From JAEYKI01 sp036679405 (GTDB taxonomy: Bacteria; Bacillota; Clostridia; Christensenellales; Christensenellaceae): a stretch of 64,000 nt of DNA. Both the position numbers and the translations under genes were made by a program. Below are positions 25,502-34,347 of this stretch, in pieces; within the stretch, counting starts at the first letter, position 1; each line of letters opens with the position of its first letter. The stretch covers positions 186,001 through 250,000 of the forward strand of contig JAVBVZ010000034.1 of the NCBI GenBank assembly GCA_036679405.1. Direction: 5' to 3'. Under the pieces are notes generated by a model that was not told where the DNA came from, made no database searches, and saw nothing but the letters and a program-made list of their open reading frames with translations.

Positions 25502-26290
25502 TTATGGACCCATCATCGCCGCAAAAATATTGTCCACCCCCACATACATCTTGTCGAATATCTGCGGCAGAAAATTCACATATACCGGGAGCATAGCCAG
25601 CAGTACTACAAATCCGGTCATTACTTTGAGCGGCAGCCCCACGGCAAACGGATTGATCTGCGGCACCGACCGGATCACTACGCCCATCAGCGCTTCTCCG
25701 AGAAGCCCGGAAGCAATCACGGGCAACGCCACACTGACCGCCAGCGCAAATGTCTGTATGAAAACCTCCACGGCAACCAGCGCAATTCCCGGTGAGAAAA
25801 CTACCGATCCCACGGGAATGCGTTCCACCGTCATGGAAAGGATCTGAATCAACCGGTGATGCCCGTCCACCGCAAAAAAGACCAGCAGCATGATAATATT
25901 TAAAAAATTCCCCACCATCGGAATATTCAGGTTGCTCTGCGGATCAAATACATTGACGAGCCCAAAGCCCATCTGCATATCAATCATCTGGCCGGCAGTG
26001 AATACCAATGTGAAAAAAGCGTTCAGCACATATCCCAGCGCCAGCCCAAATAAAAGCTCTTTTACGCACAACAGTATGAAAATCAAGACATCGTTGTTGT
26101 AATCAAGACTCTGGCTGCTTTTTACCGTAGTAAAAAGCAAATAAGCAATGCAGGCGCAATAACCGATTTTGGCCATTGCCGGAATGTTTTTCCGCCCGAA
26201 AACAGGCGAGGAAAATATGAGTCCGGATACCCGCAAAAGCAAAAGAAGCAGATAATCCCAATGAAAAATCCAGTCGTTTACGTAGCCCAT
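25502..26290 (-). CDS. fliR: Flagellar export protein FliR
   Basis: Integral membrane part of the export gate complex with FliP and FliQ. The 262-residue, strongly hydrophobic protein has the family features: VSGLIFSSPVFGRKNIPAMAK near the N-terminus, a GQMIDMQMGFGLVNVFDPQ motif with the conserved Asp-Pro, and a C-terminal GLPLKVMTGFVVLLAML. It lies 7 bases from fliQ and 3 bases from flhB. The ribosome site is weak, consistent with coupled translation. Confidence 0.95.
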   Translation of the reverse strand: MGYVNDWIFHWDYLLLLLLRVSGLIFSSPVFGRKNIPAMAKIGYCACIAYLLFTTVKSSQSLDYNNDVLIFILLCVKELLFGLALGYVLNAFFTLVFTAGQMIDMQMGFGLVNVFDPQSNLNIPMVGNFLNIIMLLVFFAVDGHHRLIQILSMTVERIPVGSVVFSPGIALVAVEVFIQTFALAVSVALPVIASGLLGEALMGVVIRSVPQINPFAVGLPLKVMTGFVVLLAMLPVYVNFLPQIFDKMYVGVDNIFAAMMGP

Positions 26291-26297
26291 ATCAAAG

Positions 26298-26573
26298 TTA
26301 ACCCGAAACCATCACTGCCAAAGAAAACATGCGGTTTGTAAATTCGGTCAGATTGCTCAAAATATATCCGCCGCAAATCAGCAGTACCAGCAGGATCCCT
26401 ATGATTTTCGGGATAAAAGTCATGGTTTGCTCATTGATCTGGGTCGCAGCCTGAAAAATAGATATAATAAGGCCGATTGCAAGCCCGATCCCAAGCATGG
26501 GCAGCGACACCATGAGAACTGTTTTTACCGCATCCTGCATTACAGTAATGATCGTATTTTGATCGATTTTCAC
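26298..26573 (-). CDS. fliQ: Flagellar export protein FliQ
   Basis: Small two-helix subunit of the export gate. The 91 residues form two transmembrane hairpin helices with the conserved ISIFQAATQINEQTMTFIPK loop. It starts at GTG, with AAAGGAG 4 bases upstream. Order fliP-fliQ-fliR-flhB is canonical. Confidence 0.95.
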   Translation of the reverse strand: MKIDQNTIITVMQDAVKTVLMVSLPMLGIGLAIGLIISIFQAATQINEQTMTFIPKIIGILLVLLICGGYILSNLTEFTNRMFSLAVMVSG

Positions 26574-26600
26574 TCAGCTCCTTTCATTTTAAAGTTGCCG

Positions 26601-27392
26601 TCAAGAAAAACTCGAGATCAGCGATTGGATCATAAGCCCCCATCCGTCCACCAGAATAAAAAGCAGAACCTTGAAAGGCAGGGATATCACGGTTGGGGGC
26701 AACATCATCATTCCCATAGCCATCAGGGTGCTTGCCACCACCATATCGATTACAATAAACGGGATATATATAAAAAACCCAATCTGAAATCCCCGTTTGA
26801 TCTCACTTGTAATATAAGCCGGAACAATCGTACTCATGGGTACCGCATCCAAACTCTCTGCGCTTTGCTGGTCCGATACGTCCAAAAATAAATTCAGGTC
26901 CGATTTATATGTCTGTTTCAGCATAAATTCTCGAAGCGGCCCTTCGGCCGCCTCTACCGCCTCATCTGCCGTGATCTCCTGGTTCATATACGGTTCCAGC
27001 GCATCTGTTTTGATTTGGTCGACAACCGGCATCATCACAAAAAAAGTAAGGAACAGCGCAAGTGCGACAATCACCTGATTCGGCGGCGTCTGCTGCAGCC
27101 CCATCGCATTTCTTGCAAGAGACAAAACGATCACGATCCGCGTAAATCCGGTCATCATAAGCAGAATGGACGGCGCCAGACTAAGTACGGTCAGCAGGCC
27201 GACAATCTTCAGGCTCTGGGAACGGCTGCCCAAAATCTGGGCCAAGGGGTCCGCACCTTCGTCCACCGTCGTCTGTTCGCTTCCGACAGAGGCGCTTCCG
27301 CTTTGATCATCCAAAGATGTCGAGCATCCGCTTAATAAAACAACCAATAGCGTGATGACGATCACAAGCAATATAATCTTTGTCCGTTTCAC
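26601..27392 (-). CDS. fliP: Flagellar export protein FliP
   Basis: Core pore subunit of the export gate. The 263 residues hold a signal-like N-terminus, then LTVLSLAPSILLMMTGFTRI (the FliP signature start), ALALFLTFFVMMPVVDQI, an extracytoplasmic loop, and the C-terminal signature IGFFIYIPFIVIDMVVAS. Unusually, the N-terminal segment ends LLSGC, a good lipobox, so this copy might be lipid-modified; FliP in other bacteria has an ordinary cleaved signal. It starts at GTG (27392). Confidence 0.96.
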   Translation of the reverse strand: MKRTKIILLVIVITLLVVLLSGCSTSLDDQSGSASVGSEQTTVDEGADPLAQILGSRSQSLKIVGLLTVLSLAPSILLMMTGFTRIVIVLSLARNAMGLQQTPPNQVIVALALFLTFFVMMPVVDQIKTDALEPYMNQEITADEAVEAAEGPLREFMLKQTYKSDLNLFLDVSDQQSAESLDAVPMSTIVPAYITSEIKRGFQIGFFIYIPFIVIDMVVASTLMAMGMMMLPPTVISLPFKVLLFILVDGWGLMIQSLISSFS

Positions 27393-27477
27393 ACCTAACC
27401 CATAGCCTTTCTTGTATGCTTGCCTGTCGCCCGGATGAGGCGCGTATCCGGCAGAAGATGTGCATTTAAGCCTTCTG

Positions 27478-28011
27478 TCACTTACGGTCGCCTTGCCCGC
27501 TCTCTTTTGTTTTCTTTATTTCATCTTGCAGGCGGACTCCGAACGGAAGCGAATCTTTCTTATAGTAATTTTTAAAAACCACCTTGAAACTGTCAAAAAA
27601 GCGTGCAGAAAAACGGCCTTCCCTGCCCCGCTGCGCCTGATACGCCTCCGGGCGGGAGGGTTCGTCTCCGGGCTCCTCCGTTTCGGCCTCGGACTCTTTT
27701 GCATATTCTTTTTTTAATTTATCCAAAAGTTTGATATCTTGTCCCGTTGTTGCCATGAGGTAACGTTTTCCCTCAAACTCAACAACCATAATGCTTTTAT
27801 CGCGGTCGACCGGCACCCTGTCCAGCACGGATATATACCGGCCTTCCTTCCACTTGAATTTTGTGCCCGTTTTTTTGTTGTCCGGCTTCCTGACGCCTTT
27901 TTTCATAGCGCGCTTCGAAACGTACCTGGTCAGGAAATACGCGCCGAGCACCAAAAGAACCAAATAAAAGATCAGTATAATTACGTCCTGCGCATGAATC
28001 TCCGTAGCCAT
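27478..28011 (-). CDS. fliO: FliO/FliZ-family flagellar biosynthesis protein
   Basis: Membrane factor that helps FliP assemble in the export gate. The 177-residue protein has one N-terminal membrane helix (about 10-28), a cytosolic FliO core (ISVLDRVPVDRDKSIMVVEF, KRYLMATTGQDIKLLDKL), and a Pro/Glu-rich and basic C-terminal tail with low complexity. FliO proteins are poorly conserved; the GxxYLLGVT-like strand and position directly upstream of fliP support the call. No strong ribosome site was seen before the ATG. Confidence 0.85.
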   Translation of the reverse strand: MATEIHAQDVIILIFYLVLLVLGAYFLTRYVSKRAMKKGVRKPDNKKTGTKFKWKEGRYISVLDRVPVDRDKSIMVVEFEGKRYLMATTGQDIKLLDKLKKEYAKESEAETEEPGDEPSRPEAYQAQRGREGRFSARFFDSFKVVFKNYYKKDSLPFGVRLQDEIKKTKESGQGDRK

Positions 28012-28042
28012 CTCAGATGTCCAGTCTCCCGTCTTTTAGCCG

Positions 28043-28339
28043 CTAAACCTGCATATTCATGATCTGGTTGTATGCGTCCACTACCTTGTTTCGAACCTCC
28101 ACGACCAAATTCAAAGACAGCTCCGCTTTCTCCATATCAACCATCACCTGGGCAATATCGTCCGTCTGTCCGCTTAAAAGCGCATCCGTTCCATCCTGCG
28201 AAACCGTTTGCATATCCTCCGCAGTTTTTATTGCATCCGAAAGCATGTCTTTAAAGGAAGCCGTCAGATTTTCGTTCTTACTTCCGCTGCTGCCTGAAAG
28301 CTGCAGTCCCGCAGCAGCATCCAAACCCGTGATATTCAT
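28043..28339 (-). CDS. fliE: Flagellar hook-basal body protein FliE
   Basis: Adapter between the MS ring and the rod. The 98 residues begin MNITGLDAAA and end with the conserved KAELSLNLVVEVRNKVVDAY segment followed by NQIMNMQV. Start 28339 is chosen because AAGGAGG lies 6 bases upstream; a longer reading to 28408 has no such site. It follows flgC, the normal flgB-flgC-fliE order; fliF, which often comes next, is instead in the first block of the cluster. Confidence 0.95.
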   Translation of the reverse strand: MNITGLDAAAGLQLSGSSGSKNENLTASFKDMLSDAIKTAEDMQTVSQDGTDALLSGQTDDIAQVMVDMEKAELSLNLVVEVRNKVVDAYNQIMNMQV

Positions 28340-28361
28340 ATTTTCCCTCCTTGCATTGCAT

Positions 28362-28799
28362 TTATTTTCCGATATCCATGGCGGCCATTGCCATGCTTTT
28401 TGTTGCATTTACCGCCGTAACATTGGCTTCATAAGAACGCGTTGCAGACATCATGTCCACCATTTCGGTCGCAAGGTCTACATTCGGCATGCTTACATAA
28501 CCGTATTCATCCGCATCCGGATGCGTCGGATCATATTTTAATTGAAATTCGCTCTCATCCTCCGCAATCTCAGAAACCCTGACGCCGCCGCCCGCCGCTC
28601 CCGCGGAACTGCTGTCAAAATAAAAGGAAAAAGGTTGCGCTTCTTTTTCCTGAAATATTACATACCGCCTGCGGTAAGGCTGGCCGTCCGCAGTGCGGGT
28701 CGTATCGATATTCGCAATGTTTTCGGAGATCACATCCATTCTCAGACGCTGCGCCGTTAAGGCCGACGCGCTTACGTCAAGCGACTCTAAAAATGCCAT
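28362..28799 (-). CDS. flgC: Flagellar basal-body rod protein FlgC
   Basis: Proximal rod subunit. The 145 residues have the N-terminal RLRMDVISENIANIDTTRT motif and the C-terminal VDLATEMVDMMSATRSYEAN helix of rod proteins. The ATG has GGGAGG upstream and lies 4 bases after flgB. Length and motifs are typical. Confidence 0.96.
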   Translation of the reverse strand: MAFLESLDVSASALTAQRLRMDVISENIANIDTTRTADGQPYRRRYVIFQEKEAQPFSFYFDSSSAGAAGGGVRVSEIAEDESEFQLKYDPTHPDADEYGYVSMPNVDLATEMVDMMSATRSYEANVTAVNATKSMAMAAMDIGK

Positions 28800-28803
28800 A
28801 CTC

Positions 28804-29211
28804 TTACCTCCCTTCCGTTATCGCAAGGCGCAGCTGCGTGAATTCCCCGGAAATCTTTCGCGTCAGCGCATTGTAGTAGATCACATTCTTTGCAAGGTCC
28901 GTCATCTCTTTATCAATATCCACATTGTTTCCGTCCATGCGTGCAGTCGTATCCTCGTTTACCTGAACGACCGGCTTGACGTCTTCCAGGGACGAAGTCC
29001 CTATATCCATATGGGTAGGACGGGTTTTCTTTAAAGCAATCCCCTCTTTCTCGCTCTGAAGAGACTGCCTGTACAGGTCTTCAAATTCAACGGAAGATGT
29101 TTTGAAATCCGGCGTGTCCGCATTTGCCACGTTGTTCATGATAACCGAATTCCGGGTCCATGATGCCGAAAGACCCTTTTGCAGAGTATTCACATCTTTA
29201 AAAATATCCAT
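28804..29211 (-). CDS. flgB: Flagellar basal-body rod protein FlgB
   Basis: Most proximal rod subunit. Started at ATG 29211 (AGGAGG 9 bases upstream), the 135 residues show SASWTRNSVIMNNVANADTP near the N-terminus and the C-terminal NNVDIDKEMTDLAKNVIYYN helix. A reading to 29307 would add an unrelated Lys-rich extension encoded by the leader. It is the first gene after the intrinsic terminator at 29289-29318. No convincing promoter was found in the short AT-rich leader, so how this block starts is open. Confidence 0.95.
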   Translation of the reverse strand: MDIFKDVNTLQKGLSASWTRNSVIMNNVANADTPDFKTSSVEFEDLYRQSLQSEKEGIALKKTRPTHMDIGTSSLEDVKPVVQVNEDTTARMDGNNVDIDKEMTDLAKNVIYYNALTRKISGEFTQLRLAITEGR

Positions 29212-29288
29212 AGATAGAACCCTCCTCTTATGTTTTTTTGTTGTGTTTTTATTACTTTTTTTACATTTATTTCTTGATATCAGACAAC

Positions 29289-29318
29289 AAAAAAGCGCTA
29301 ACTCCACCCCGAATTAGC
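29289..29318 (-). terminator. Intrinsic terminator between the HD-GYP gene and flgB
   Basis: On the minus strand GCTAATTC (29318-29311) pairs with GAGTTAGC (29304-29297) with one G-T wobble, around a 6-base loop, and is followed by GC and six T residues. It is about 100 bases after the HD-GYP stop and 78 bases before flgB, so it ends the preceding unit or acts as an attenuator within a longer transcript. Confidence 0.7.
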
Positions 29319-29416
29319 TCTTTACTTCATTCATTAGAATTTCTATGTTCTACTTTATTGCATTTTAGTCAAAAAATCAAGGCTTTTTTCTAAAAATTCG
29401 ACAATTTGTGACTTTT

Positions 29417-30490
29417 TTATAAATTAAGTACTTTTTGTACGGTTATATTGAGAGTACCCCTGTCATTTTTAAGATCAATATATTCTTTGGTGGTCTTGCC
29501 GCCCTCAATAACCTGCACTTTGGGCCGCATACCCGCGGATTCAAAATTCTTAGCAACAATCCCTTCCACGCCGTTGCTCAGCTGAACGCACGTTCCCACA
29601 GGATAGGGCGCTACTTTTTGAATAAAAGCTTCCACCACGGCCGGATCAAACATCTCATTAAACCCGCTCATGATATATTCGACAGCATCGGACGGCAGCA
29701 TCGCTTTTCTGTAAGGACGGTTGGAAGTAAGTGCGTCGTACACGTCCGCTACAGCGCTGATCCGTCCAAATATATGGATATCTTTGCCGGAAATCCCACC
29801 GGGGTATCCGCCGCCGCCAAACTTTTCATGATGCTCAAGGACGGTTTTTAAAGCGTTTTCCGTCAGGTCGTTGGAATTTTTTAAATACTCAAATCCTTTT
29901 ATGACATGCCCTTTTACAATTTCAAACTCTTCCGCGGTCAATTTTCCATTTTTATTTAAAATGCTCTTTTCAATGAAGATTTTCCCAATATCATGCACCA
30001 TGGCCCCCATTGCAAGTTCCTGCAAACTTGCTCTGTCCAGCTTCATCACGGTGCCCAAAACCACCGACAGAACGGCAACGTTCAGGCAATGGGAAAAGGT
30101 ATAGTCATCATACGTACGTAAATCGACAATATTGACCATGACTTTCCTGTTTTGAAGGATTTCATCTACAATATTCCCAATCACGTAGCGCATGGTCTTT
30201 AAGTGGGAAGAAACCTTTTTCTTTTTCGCTCTTTCCGAATCAATAAAAACAGAACGGATTTCCTCCTTTGCTTTATACATCAGTTCATCGCCTACAATAT
30301 TGGCAACCTTAAGATCTTTTGAAATATCGTCGTCAACATACGCCCCCTGAAATCCTATCGTGCGCAGCCGGCTGATAAGCTGGTCGCTTAAAACCACCCC
30401 ATGACGGAGAAAGACCCTGTTGCCATAAAGTTTTAAATCCATTGCAATCTTTTGTCCGTCGTGAAGGCAACCGGCAGGAACAAATCTCAT
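29417..30490 (-). CDS. HD-GYP domain phosphodiesterase
   Basis: Probable c-di-GMP phosphodiesterase. The 357-residue protein has an N-terminal DUF3391-like region (to about 100) and an HD-GYP domain: the metal-binding HD (MVHDIGKIFIEKSILNK), HHEKFGGGGYPGG (the HHExxDGxGYP signature with Gly in place of Asp), and ADVYDALTSNRPYRKA. GGAGG precedes the ATG. It closes the chemotaxis block after the receptor gene and is a plausible partner of the PilZ protein YcgR, lowering c-di-GMP for motility. No GGDEF cyclase is encoded in the window. Confidence 0.93.
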   Translation of the reverse strand: MRFVPAGCLHDGQKIAMDLKLYGNRVFLRHGVVLSDQLISRLRTIGFQGAYVDDDISKDLKVANIVGDELMYKAKEEIRSVFIDSERAKKKKVSSHLKTMRYVIGNIVDEILQNRKVMVNIVDLRTYDDYTFSHCLNVAVLSVVLGTVMKLDRASLQELAMGAMVHDIGKIFIEKSILNKNGKLTAEEFEIVKGHVIKGFEYLKNSNDLTENALKTVLEHHEKFGGGGYPGGISGKDIHIFGRISAVADVYDALTSNRPYRKAMLPSDAVEYIMSGFNEMFDPAVVEAFIQKVAPYPVGTCVQLSNGVEGIVAKNFESAGMRPKVQVIEGGKTTKEYIDLKNDRGTLNITVQKVLNL

Positions 30491-30537
30491 TTGATGATCC
30501 TCCTTTTCTGTCTGGGCCCATATCCGCTATAGATTTC

Positions 30538-30569
30538 GGCTGCGCGGACCTTCAATGATCCGCGCAGCC
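30538..30569. repeat. Strong hairpin between the receptor and HD-GYP genes
   Basis: GGCTGCGCGG and CCGCGCAGCC form a perfect 10-bp stem around a 12-base loop. On the plus strand it is followed by TTTT, but the flanking genes are on the minus strand, where no T run follows. It may be a terminator lacking a U tail, an mRNA-stabilising or processing element, or a block to antisense transcription. Confidence 0.6.
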
Positions 30570-30635
30570 TTTTCCCCATGCCTCTTACATTCTCAATGCA
30601 TAAAACTGCAAAGACACATGCTTATATTTTTTAGG

Positions 30636-32915
30636 TCAATATTTTTCGTCGCTGCTTTCTTCCATTTCAAACGTCTGCGCCGCATAATCTGTATTCCGGG
30701 AAAGCTTCTGCCCGTCAAACTGTTCGGCCACGCTATCCCTCAATTTGAAGTTTGCAACTTTTTCCTTAAGCATTTCGGCTTGTCCGGATAACTCTTCGCT
30801 TGCCGCCGCACCTTCCTCAGCCGTAGCGGAGTTAGTCTGCACCACCTGCGACATCTGTTCGATCCCCTGATTGACCTGCGTGATCCCGGCTGCCTGTTCG
30901 TTGGACGCCACGGCAATCTCTTCACCCAGCTTAACCGTGTTATCGACACTGGCCACAATGTTTTCCAGCGCTTGCGCGGTCCCCTGTGCAATCTTGGTCC
31001 CGACGCCCACCTTTTTGATGGAACCCTCGATCAGTTCGGTTGTTTCCCGGGCCGCATTTGCGCTTCGCGCAGCCAGATTCCTGACTTCTTCGGCCACCAC
31101 TGCAAAGCCTTTCCCGTGAACGCCCGCCCGGGCCGCTTCTACCGCGGCATTCAGGGCCAGTATATTTGTCTGGAATGCAATGTCGTCTATCACTTTAATG
31201 ATCTTGGAAATATTTTCGGAAGATTCATTAATCTCTTCCATGGATTTGAGCATTTCCTTCATCTGCTCATTGCCTTCCATCGCCGCTTTCTTGGCTTCCA
31301 GCGCCATTTCGTTGGATTTGTTCGAATTTTCGGCATTTTCACGGGTTTGCTGAGCGATCTGCGTTATGGATGCGGTCAACTCCTCTATGGAGCTTGCCTG
31401 TTCGGTCGCCCCCTGTGATATCGCCTGGTTTCCTTCCGAAACCTGCGCGCTTCCCAGCGCTACCTGCCCGGCCGCCGTATTGATCTCATAGATCAGTTCG
31501 TTAAAAGTATCTATGATATGATTGATGGATTCTTTCAGCTCAATATAATCGCCTTTATACTCGGAAGTGATATTGACCCGAAGGTTTCCTTTTTCGATCT
31601 CGCCTAAGATATCGGATATTTGGCTGATATAGCCTTTCACCGAATTAATGGTTTCATTAAGCGCATCTTTGATCTTCGCGTGGTCTCCCATATAATTCCC
31701 GGTCACATTGACCTGCAGGTTGCCTTTGGCCATTTCGCCCAGAACCGCGGACGCCTCGTTCACCGGCCCGATCACCGCATCCAGCGTCGCATTGAATCCT
31801 TCCACGATGTGGCGGAATTCTCCCTGATGCTTTTCGGCGTCCGCCCGCGAGGTTAAGTTGCCCTGAACAGCTTCTTCTCCAAGTTTATTGGAATCCTTCA
31901 CCAGCGCACGGATAGCGTCCAGGCAAACATTGAAGCTTTGGCTCATCTGCGCAAACTGTTCATAAAGATGTTTTGTATCTTCATCCGGCTCGGCAACTTC
32001 AAACGCACAGTTCAGTTCACCGCGTGAAAGTTTTTCTAAATTCACAACCATTTTTTCTACAAAATCGCCGGCATATTCGCTATTTTTCTTTGCAACGATC
32101 TGCGCGTGCTCCACATCTTTAAAGGCGCTCCGCACTTCTCCGTCAATAATGCCGGCCAACTGTCCCGCTTCATCACCCGAATTCACCTGCAAAGGCGCAT
32201 CTAAGTCTCCGCTTGCAATCGCTTTTGCGCATTTTGCCGTTGCAACGATCGGCTTGCTGACGATCCGGCTGATGACGATTCCTAAGATTATGGAAGTCGC
32301 CACGCCGCCCGCGATGAAGATAAGTATCATCCACAAGGCCTGCTCGGACGTCTCTTCCGCAACCTGCTGGTTCATATCCACCGCCTGCAGTACCAGATCA
32401 TTGGCAGTTAAAAAGCTGCTTCGCGCAGTCATGCTCGCATCCAGCGTCTGTTCATCCAGCGAAGTGACCTGCGAATCATCTTCTGAAACACCCGAAGCAA
32501 GCAGATCGTCCTTTTGCTTGGAAAGGTTTACAACCGTCGTATCATCTACCTTCCACGCCGCAAGCGCTACCTTGGTCTGATTCCAAAGCTCTTCTTCTTC
32601 CGGTGTTTTGGCAATCTCGCTGTAGATGTCAATAGCCTCCTGCTGCTGAACAAACGCCTCGTCAATATAATCATATTGCGCCTGGCGCAGTTCGGGATCC
32701 ATCATCCGCCTGTTTATAAGTCCTCTTTCTCCCACCATTACCTGCTGCTGCGTATCGCTGATGGTCAAAAGCTGCATCACCGAAGGCATCCGGACATCTG
32801 CAATTTCCTGCATGGAAGTCAGCCCCACAAACCCGATCACACCTGCAATCACAGCTACTATCACAAACCCAAAGATCAGTTTGGAAGCGATTTTCATATT
32901 TAAAAACCATTTCAT
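30636..32915 (-). CDS. Methyl-accepting chemotaxis protein with serial HAMP domains
   Basis: Transmembrane chemoreceptor. The 759 residues comprise a first membrane helix (about 8-30), a four-helix-bundle-type periplasmic sensor (to about 185), a second membrane helix, a HAMP domain, then at least three further HAMP-like units (for instance EMAKGNLQVNVTGNYMGDH and EIEKGNLRVNITSEYKGDY), and a signalling domain with the hairpin tip KVIDDIAFQTNILALNAAVE and AARAGVHGKGFAVVAEEVRN. No C-terminal CheR-docking pentapeptide is seen. ATG 32915 is used as GGGGAG lies 8 bases upstream. It follows cheW by 2 bases and is the only receptor in the window. Confidence 0.95.
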   Translation of the reverse strand: MKWFLNMKIASKLIFGFVIVAVIAGVIGFVGLTSMQEIADVRMPSVMQLLTISDTQQQVMVGERGLINRRMMDPELRQAQYDYIDEAFVQQQEAIDIYSEIAKTPEEEELWNQTKVALAAWKVDDTTVVNLSKQKDDLLASGVSEDDSQVTSLDEQTLDASMTARSSFLTANDLVLQAVDMNQQVAEETSEQALWMILIFIAGGVATSIILGIVISRIVSKPIVATAKCAKAIASGDLDAPLQVNSGDEAGQLAGIIDGEVRSAFKDVEHAQIVAKKNSEYAGDFVEKMVVNLEKLSRGELNCAFEVAEPDEDTKHLYEQFAQMSQSFNVCLDAIRALVKDSNKLGEEAVQGNLTSRADAEKHQGEFRHIVEGFNATLDAVIGPVNEASAVLGEMAKGNLQVNVTGNYMGDHAKIKDALNETINSVKGYISQISDILGEIEKGNLRVNITSEYKGDYIELKESINHIIDTFNELIYEINTAAGQVALGSAQVSEGNQAISQGATEQASSIEELTASITQIAQQTRENAENSNKSNEMALEAKKAAMEGNEQMKEMLKSMEEINESSENISKIIKVIDDIAFQTNILALNAAVEAARAGVHGKGFAVVAEEVRNLAARSANAARETTELIEGSIKKVGVGTKIAQGTAQALENIVASVDNTVKLGEEIAVASNEQAAGITQVNQGIEQMSQVVQTNSATAEEGAAASEELSGQAEMLKEKVANFKLRDSVAEQFDGQKLSRNTDYAAQTFEMEESSDEKY

Positions 32916-32917
32916 AA

Positions 32918-33406
32918 TCAATTCTCCCCTATAGCCCGTACTTCTTCGTCTGAAAAAAGTTTTTCACAAGACAACAATAGTTTTACGTCTTCTCCGACTT
33001 TTCCGATACCGGCCAGATACCTGTTTTGCAGACCCGTCCGGTAATCGGGCGGCGGAACGATATTGTCGTCGTCAATCTTCAGCACTTCGGCAACTTTGTC
33101 GACAATCAACCCCACCGTGATATCGTTCGTTTCGATCACAATGATGCATGTCCGGTCGTTGTAAGCCACCGTTTCCTTTTCAAACTTCAGCCGGACGTCC
33201 ACCACGGGGATAATCTTTCCCCTCAGATTGATGATTCCTTTGATGTAATTGGGAGCTTCGGGCAGAGGCGTAATAGGCTGCATTCCGATGATCTCCGTCA
33301 CGAAGCGTATCTCTATCCCAAACACTTCTTCTCCCAGCGCAAATGTCAAAAAACGGCCGTGCTGCGTATCTTCAGTTTCGTTAAGCTCTTCTCTGCTGAG
33401 TGTCAT
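32918..33406 (-). CDS. cheW: Chemotaxis coupling protein CheW
   Basis: Adaptor that joins receptor tips to CheA. The 162 residues are a single CheW domain: FLTFALGEEVFGIEIRFVTE, then LPEAPNYIKGIINLRGKIIP, VVDVRLKF and a C-terminal LVDKVAEVLKI stretch. It lies between cheR and the receptor gene with almost no gap. An N-terminal extension of about 15 polar residues precedes the domain. Confidence 0.96.
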   Translation of the reverse strand: MTLSREELNETEDTQHGRFLTFALGEEVFGIEIRFVTEIIGMQPITPLPEAPNYIKGIINLRGKIIPVVDVRLKFEKETVAYNDRTCIIVIETNDITVGLIVDKVAEVLKIDDDNIVPPPDYRTGLQNRYLAGIGKVGEDVKLLLSCEKLFSDEEVRAIGEN

Positions 33407-33493
33407 TTTCTTCCTCCTATCTGTAATTCATTCAATCAAACGGCCGGTTTTGCCGCCCTGCCGCCTTTTAAACCAGCTGTTATCGGCCTTTCT

Positions 33494-34303
33494 TTAGGCT
33501 TTTTTGTAAATAGACGGGCTTACATACTTAAAATTCGTTTTGCTGCTCGCCAGCGTTTCGGACATTCCGATAAACAGGTACCCGCCCGGATGCATACAGT
33601 CATAAAATCTTCCCGCCAGCTCTTCCCGCGTTTTTGCGTCAAAATAAATCATCACATTCCTGCAAAAAATAATATGAAACTTTTTTTTGAATGCAAACGT
33701 TTTTTCCATCAGGTTGAAATTTCGAAAAATCACTTCTTTTTGCACGGCACTGCTTATCCGGTAATTGCCCTCTTCCGCAGGCACAAAATGCTTTTTTATC
33801 CAAGATGCGGGAATTTTATTCATCCTGTCCAAAGAATAGGTCCCCGTGCGCGCGGCCGTCAAAACTTTTGCTGATATGTCCGTTGCCAGAATGCGGGTGT
33901 CCATATTTTTTCTGACGCCCGAAAAATAATCGTTTAGCGTCATGACAATGGAATACGGTTCCTCGCCGGAAGAGCAGCCTGCGCTCCATATGCACAGATT
34001 ATTGTCGCGGATACGCGCAAGCACTTCGGGCAAAGCAACGCTTTTCATAAACGTAAAATGCTGCTCTTCGCGCATAAAATATGTAAAATTCGTCGTCAGC
34101 CTGGATACCAGCAATGAGATCTCTTTGCCGGTGATATCGTTTAAAATGTAATCAATATAAGCGGAAAAGGTTTCAAACCCTTTTTGGGAAACCAGCGCGC
34201 TCAGCCGCGTTTCAATAAGTTTTTGTTTATGCGCAAGATTAATGCCAAAAGAATCATACATCAAATCGCGCAGGCGTATAAAATCCCTCTCCTCCAGATA
34301 CAT
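33494..34303 (-). CDS. cheR: Chemotaxis receptor methyltransferase CheR
   Basis: Methylates receptor glutamates with S-adenosylmethionine. The 269 residues have the N-terminal helical domain and the SAM-binding motif IWSAGCSSGEEPYSIVM near residue 105, with ILATDISAKVLTAARTGTYS and FHIIFCRNVMIYFDAKTREE, both highly conserved. Partner CheB is encoded separately at 40503-41546. GGGG lies 7 bases before the ATG. Confidence 0.96.
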   Translation of the reverse strand: MYLEERDFIRLRDLMYDSFGINLAHKQKLIETRLSALVSQKGFETFSAYIDYILNDITGKEISLLVSRLTTNFTYFMREEQHFTFMKSVALPEVLARIRDNNLCIWSAGCSSGEEPYSIVMTLNDYFSGVRKNMDTRILATDISAKVLTAARTGTYSLDRMNKIPASWIKKHFVPAEEGNYRISSAVQKEVIFRNFNLMEKTFAFKKKFHIIFCRNVMIYFDAKTREELAGRFYDCMHPGGYLFIGMSETLASSKTNFKYVSPSIYKKA

Positions 34304-34347
34304 TCTTTTTCCCCATCCAAGCTTTCCGGCCGTCTTTTTCCCGGCCT

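Noticed and set aside
29212..29416. c-di-GMP riboswitch before flgB
   Set aside because: Looked for because flagellar operons of Clostridia often have one, but the conserved internal loop sequences were not found; only a simple terminator hairpin is present.
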